A model generated the notes under the pieces. That model saw only the letters and a program-made list of their open reading frames with translations, had not been told where the DNA came from and did not search any database. From positions 110,001 to 174,000 of the forward strand of contig JADJXM010000003.1 of assembly GCA_016715865.1 (NCBI GenBank): a stretch of 64,000 bases of DNA, written 5' to 3'. This stretch comes from Acidobacteriota bacterium. GTDB lineage: Bacteria; Acidobacteriota; Blastocatellia; RBC074. Below, in pieces: positions 59,063 through 64,000 of the stretch. Every line of letters starts with the position of its first letter. Positions within the stretch are counted from its first letter, which is position 1. The position numbers were made by a program, and so were the translations under genes.

Positions 59063-60961
59063 TCAATGCCACAAATTGGTCCGCATCCAGTCTTCCAGCA
59101 CGACGATGCTCCAGAGACGGGACCAGGTAACACGCCCATCGTTGAATCCCCGCCAAAGATCGTGAAGGGCCTCTTTCCGAAAAAGTTCATGCATGCGCCG
59201 GGATTCAACCGCCTGTGCCACATGATCTTTCATCGCCCCGGCCAGCCAGATCCTGAACGGCAGTTCGAAGCCTCGCTTCGGCCGGTGAACAACCTCGGAA
59301 GGCAGGTCGCCGGCGGCGCCGACGAGCAGCCATTTCGGCGTATCTTGGCGCAGCTTGAATCGACCCGGGAGCGTCAGCATCTTTTCGACCACCAGATGAT
59401 CTATCAGCGGAACACGCACTTCGAGGCCATGCGACATGCTCATCGCATCGGTATCCCGCAGCAGCGTGTCGCTCATATAACCACCAAGATCCAGCATCGA
59501 AGCCTGATTGACGGGATCGGCTGACGAACAGTTTTCAAGCTGCCTGAGCGACCACCGGTCGAGCATCTCCTGATCGGTCGAATGATCGTCCTCGCGATGC
59601 AGCAACTGCCGGCGTTGCTCCTGGGTGAAAAGCCGGCGGTGCAGCCGAAGAGCGTGTTCGCCGAGCTGTCCGCTGCGCAGCAATGCGCTCAACTTGAGTG
59701 CCCGGTGACCCGTCGCCACCGCACTTATCGCGGCCGCCGCCGCGCGTCGCAGCCCGGCCGGCGCTTGGCTGACCTGTGCGCGCAAATATTCATCACGGAC
59801 GATGGTTCGGAAATATCCGTACCCGGCGAAGACCTCGTCCCCGCCAAGGCCTGATACCGCAACCTTCAGCCCGGCGCGCGCCGTAGCCTCTGAAACTATC
59901 CACGTATTGATGCCGTCAATCGACGGCTGGTCCATCGCCTGCAAAGCTCCTGGCAGCGATGACAGAATCTCGTCCCCGGTCACCAATACCGTAGAGTGAC
60001 TGGTTTGATACTGACCGGCTACACGTTCTGCATACTGCTGCTCGCTGTACTCCTCTTCGCGAAAACAGACCGAAAACGTTCGTATCTCTCCGTTCGTTGC
60101 GCGTCGCATCATTGCCACGACCGCGCTTGAATCGATACCCCCGCTGAGAAACGCCCCCACCGGAACGTCCGAGACCAGCCGCAACCGCACGGCATCCTCC
60201 AGCACCTCGCGGATCTCTTCGATCTTCTCTTTCTCGCTGATCACCGAATTGCCCGACGGCTGCGCGCGCAGCTCCCAGTAGGGCATCGAACTTATCCGCC
60301 CATTTTGAAAGACCAGTGCGTGGCCGGGAAGTACTTCATAAACGTTTTCGAGCGCCGTCAATGGCTGCTGTATCGACCCATAACTCAGATAGCTGTCGAG
60401 CGCGGCATTCGAGAGCTTTCGCTCGACCATTCCTGTCGCAAGCAGCGCTCGAATCTCGGAGGCGAAGAGAAATGTCTTTCCATCATAAAAATAGTAGAGA
60501 GGCTTTATCCCAAGTCGATCCCGGACAAGCGTCAATCGCTTTTCCTTTGCATCCCAGAATCCGAAGGCGAACATCCCTCGCCAGCTTTCGATCGCCTTCT
60601 CCCCCGACAGCCCGAATCCCTTGAGGATAACCTCCGTGTCGCTTTCAGTTTCAAACCGCAGCCCACGCGACTCGAGATCCCGCCGGACATCCCTGAAATT
60701 GAAGACTTCACCGTTATAGGTGAGCAGGTTTCCGGTCTGCCGCTCGATCATCGGCTGATGCGCCGCCGATGAGAGATCCAGGATCGACAGCCTCCGGTGC
60801 CCGAAGGCTACCGTCAAACCATCATTTCCGCTTGCAGATCCGACGTATTCGATCCCTTCGTCATCGGGCCCGCGATGCGCCATCGACCTCACGGCTCGTG
60901 AAACAGCATCGCCTGTCTCTGCCTTCGACCTGGTTGTAACGATTCCGAATATCCCGCACAT
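59063..60961 (-). CDS. asnB: Asparagine synthetase-like amidotransferase
   Basis: 632 residues from ATG at 60961, required so that Cys2 of MCGIFGIV is exposed as the glutaminase nucleophile; the longer reading to 61102 is excluded. Glutaminase motifs HRGPDDEGIEY, GHRRLSILDLS and LLTYNGEVFNF; synthetase motif FLSGGIDSSAVVAMM and the C-terminal DTDAMSMSHGLEVRVPLIDH. A second, frameshifted paralogue lies at 40.7-42.6 kb. In a polysaccharide locus it is a candidate for amidation of a uronic acid; asparagine synthesis is the alternative. Confidence 0.92.
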   Translation of the reverse strand: MCGIFGIVTTRSKAETGDAVSRAVRSMAHRGPDDEGIEYVGSASGNDGLTVAFGHRRLSILDLSSAAHQPMIERQTGNLLTYNGEVFNFRDVRRDLESRGLRFETESDTEVILKGFGLSGEKAIESWRGMFAFGFWDAKEKRLTLVRDRLGIKPLYYFYDGKTFLFASEIRALLATGMVERKLSNAALDSYLSYGSIQQPLTALENVYEVLPGHALVFQNGRISSMPYWELRAQPSGNSVISEKEKIEEIREVLEDAVRLRLVSDVPVGAFLSGGIDSSAVVAMMRRATNGEIRTFSVCFREEEYSEQQYAERVAGQYQTSHSTVLVTGDEILSSLPGALQAMDQPSIDGINTWIVSEATARAGLKVAVSGLGGDEVFAGYGYFRTIVRDEYLRAQVSQAPAGLRRAAAAAISAVATGHRALKLSALLRSGQLGEHALRLHRRLFTQEQRRQLLHREDDHSTDQEMLDRWSLRQLENCSSADPVNQASMLDLGGYMSDTLLRDTDAMSMSHGLEVRVPLIDHLVVEKMLTLPGRFKLRQDTPKWLLVGAAGDLPSEVVHRPKRGFELPFRIWLAGAMKDHVAQAVESRRMHELFRKEALHDLWRGFNDGRVTWSRLWSIVVLEDWMRTNLWH

Positions 60962-61041
60962 AAAAATACCACGAGGATGCAGCCACACCTCTCCCCATAA
61001 AATCCAAAACCATAAAGGAAACCTCGTGTCGAGGCAGCAAG

Positions 61042-63473
<2,432 letters not shown>

Positions 63474-63480
63474 GATGTAA

Positions 63481-63597
63481 GTACAAAGTAGAAAGTATAA
63501 AGTATAAAGTACAAAGAATGTGGTACCGTAGTTTTATACTTTGATTGAGATAAGGACGAGCATAGTCTTTGTACTTTATACTTTATACTTTCTACTT
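63481..63597. repeat. 29-bp perfect inverted repeat of heptads
   Basis: GTAGAAA-GTATAAA-GTATAAA-GTACAAA-G at 63488-63516 has an exact complement at 63567-63595; one further heptad (GTACAAA) precedes the left arm. It sits between the end of the Wza-like gene and the start of the Wzc-like gene, so a hairpin here could tune Wzc expression relative to Wza. Confidence 0.9.
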
Positions 63598-63607
63598 CTC
63601 ATTGATC

Positions 63608-64000
63608 CTATCGGAAAATCATAAACGGCAAATAGCCGACCATGCCGATGGCAACGGCCAGTAATCCGCGTCCAACGTTCTTTGGAATGGATGCCGGGAC
63701 ATCGACCACGTCGTTCGGTTGCAGGACTATGTCTTCGGCCTTCTTCTGTCGAATATGATCGACATTGAAGAGAAACTCCTCGCGGATTTTCGTAGACGGA
63801 TCCTGTCGAATGACGCGGACGCGGTGGCGCGCGGCTTCAGGCATAAAACCGCCGGCCATGCCGAGCGCCTGCAAAAGCGTCATCTGCGTGCGCATCGAAA
63901 TTGGTCCCGGCTTGACGATCTGCCCTGTGATGAAGACCTGATCGGTTTCGGGCACGCTGATGATATCACCCGGTCGAATATAGGGATTCGATTCAGGCAG
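63608..64000 (-). CDS. wza: Polysaccharide export protein (Wza-like), C-terminal part
   Basis: 130 residues visible; the gene continues beyond the right edge, so the signal peptide and PES domain are missing. The visible part reads LPESNPYIRPGDIISVPETD at the window edge, then the SLBB-type segment VFITGQIVKPGPISMRTQMTLLQALGMAGGF and a C-terminal hydrophobic stretch (LLAVAIGMVGYLPFMIF). It forms the outer-membrane/periplasmic export channel working with the Wzc-like protein encoded next. Confidence 0.88.
   Translation of the reverse strand: MPESNPYIRPGDIISVPETDQVFITGQIVKPGPISMRTQMTLLQALGMAGGFMPEAARHRVRVIRQDPSTKIREEFLFNVDHIRQKKAEDIVLQPNDVVDVPASIPKNVGRGLLAVAIGMVGYLPFMIFR

Noticed and set aside
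63481..63597. CRISPR array
   Set aside because: Repeats are 7 bases with no spacers; they are tandem heptads in an inverted pair.

Overview
The window looks like a contig of a moderately GC-rich, Gram-negative-type bacterium. Gene content (exosortase with EpsI, YdeP-type molybdoenzyme, large exopolysaccharide locus, Asp-box and PQQ propellers, IHF/HU, FabI, PPK1) fits an Acidobacteriota (Blastocatellia-like) genome. That placement is inference only, because no rRNA or tRNA gene is visible in the 64 kb.

Layout. (1) 1-4.1 kb: an AT-rich flank with the 5' end of a minus-strand gene, then a replication/repair cluster dnaX - ebfC/ybaB - recR - unknown gene. (2) 4.1-6.6 kb, minus strand: fabI, then an exosortase/EpsI pair. 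(3) 6.7-13.2 kb, plus strand: a large secreted YetA/PcRGLX-like protein translationally coupled to a DapA-type aldolase, then a secreted ten-Asp-box propeller. (4) 13.2-15.4 kb: a secreted TPR protein surrounded by repeats, including a corrupted homopolymer-rich block. (5) 15.4-24 kb: housekeeping genes (HU/IHF, SppA, ribosomal protein S1, IspH, RluB-type pseudouridine synthase, FolE on minus; Ppk1 on plus). (6) 24-33.4 kb: redox genes: Gfo/Idh/MocA dehydrogenase, VOC protein, an operon of PQQ-type propeller + Old Yellow Enzyme + GMC oxidoreductase, a cupin, and a YdeP-family molybdopterin oxidoreductase. (7) 34-64 kb, minus strand: one long exopolysaccharide/O-antigen locus.

The exopolysaccharide locus, in transcription order from the right edge, holds Wza (truncated), Wzc-type co-polymerase/tyrosine kinase, asparagine synthetase-like protein, Wzm and Wzt ABC exporter, six GT2 and one GT4 transferases, a secreted barrel-like protein, GT4, O-antigen ligase/polymerase-like protein, GT4, GT2, a frameshifted second asparagine synthetase, a two-domain dehydrogenase, a heparinase II/III-like protein, GT4 and a WecA/TagO-type initiating transferase. 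Many junctions are ATGA or GTGA overlaps, indicating translational coupling.

The most unusual signal is in the repeats. Three families are visible: (a) tandem heptads (core AGTNNNN, often AGTAGAA) arranged as inverted pairs in intergenic DNA, which often supply the stop codon and last residues of the neighbouring gene; (b) a ~260 bp palindromic element with ~20 bp terminal inverted repeats in four copies, one with a clear 7 bp target duplication; (c) a ~377 bp element with CTGATGTTACGCAGA ends, present as two inverted copies flanking one glycosyltransferase gene, each sitting inside a heptad pair, plus a fragment near the left edge.
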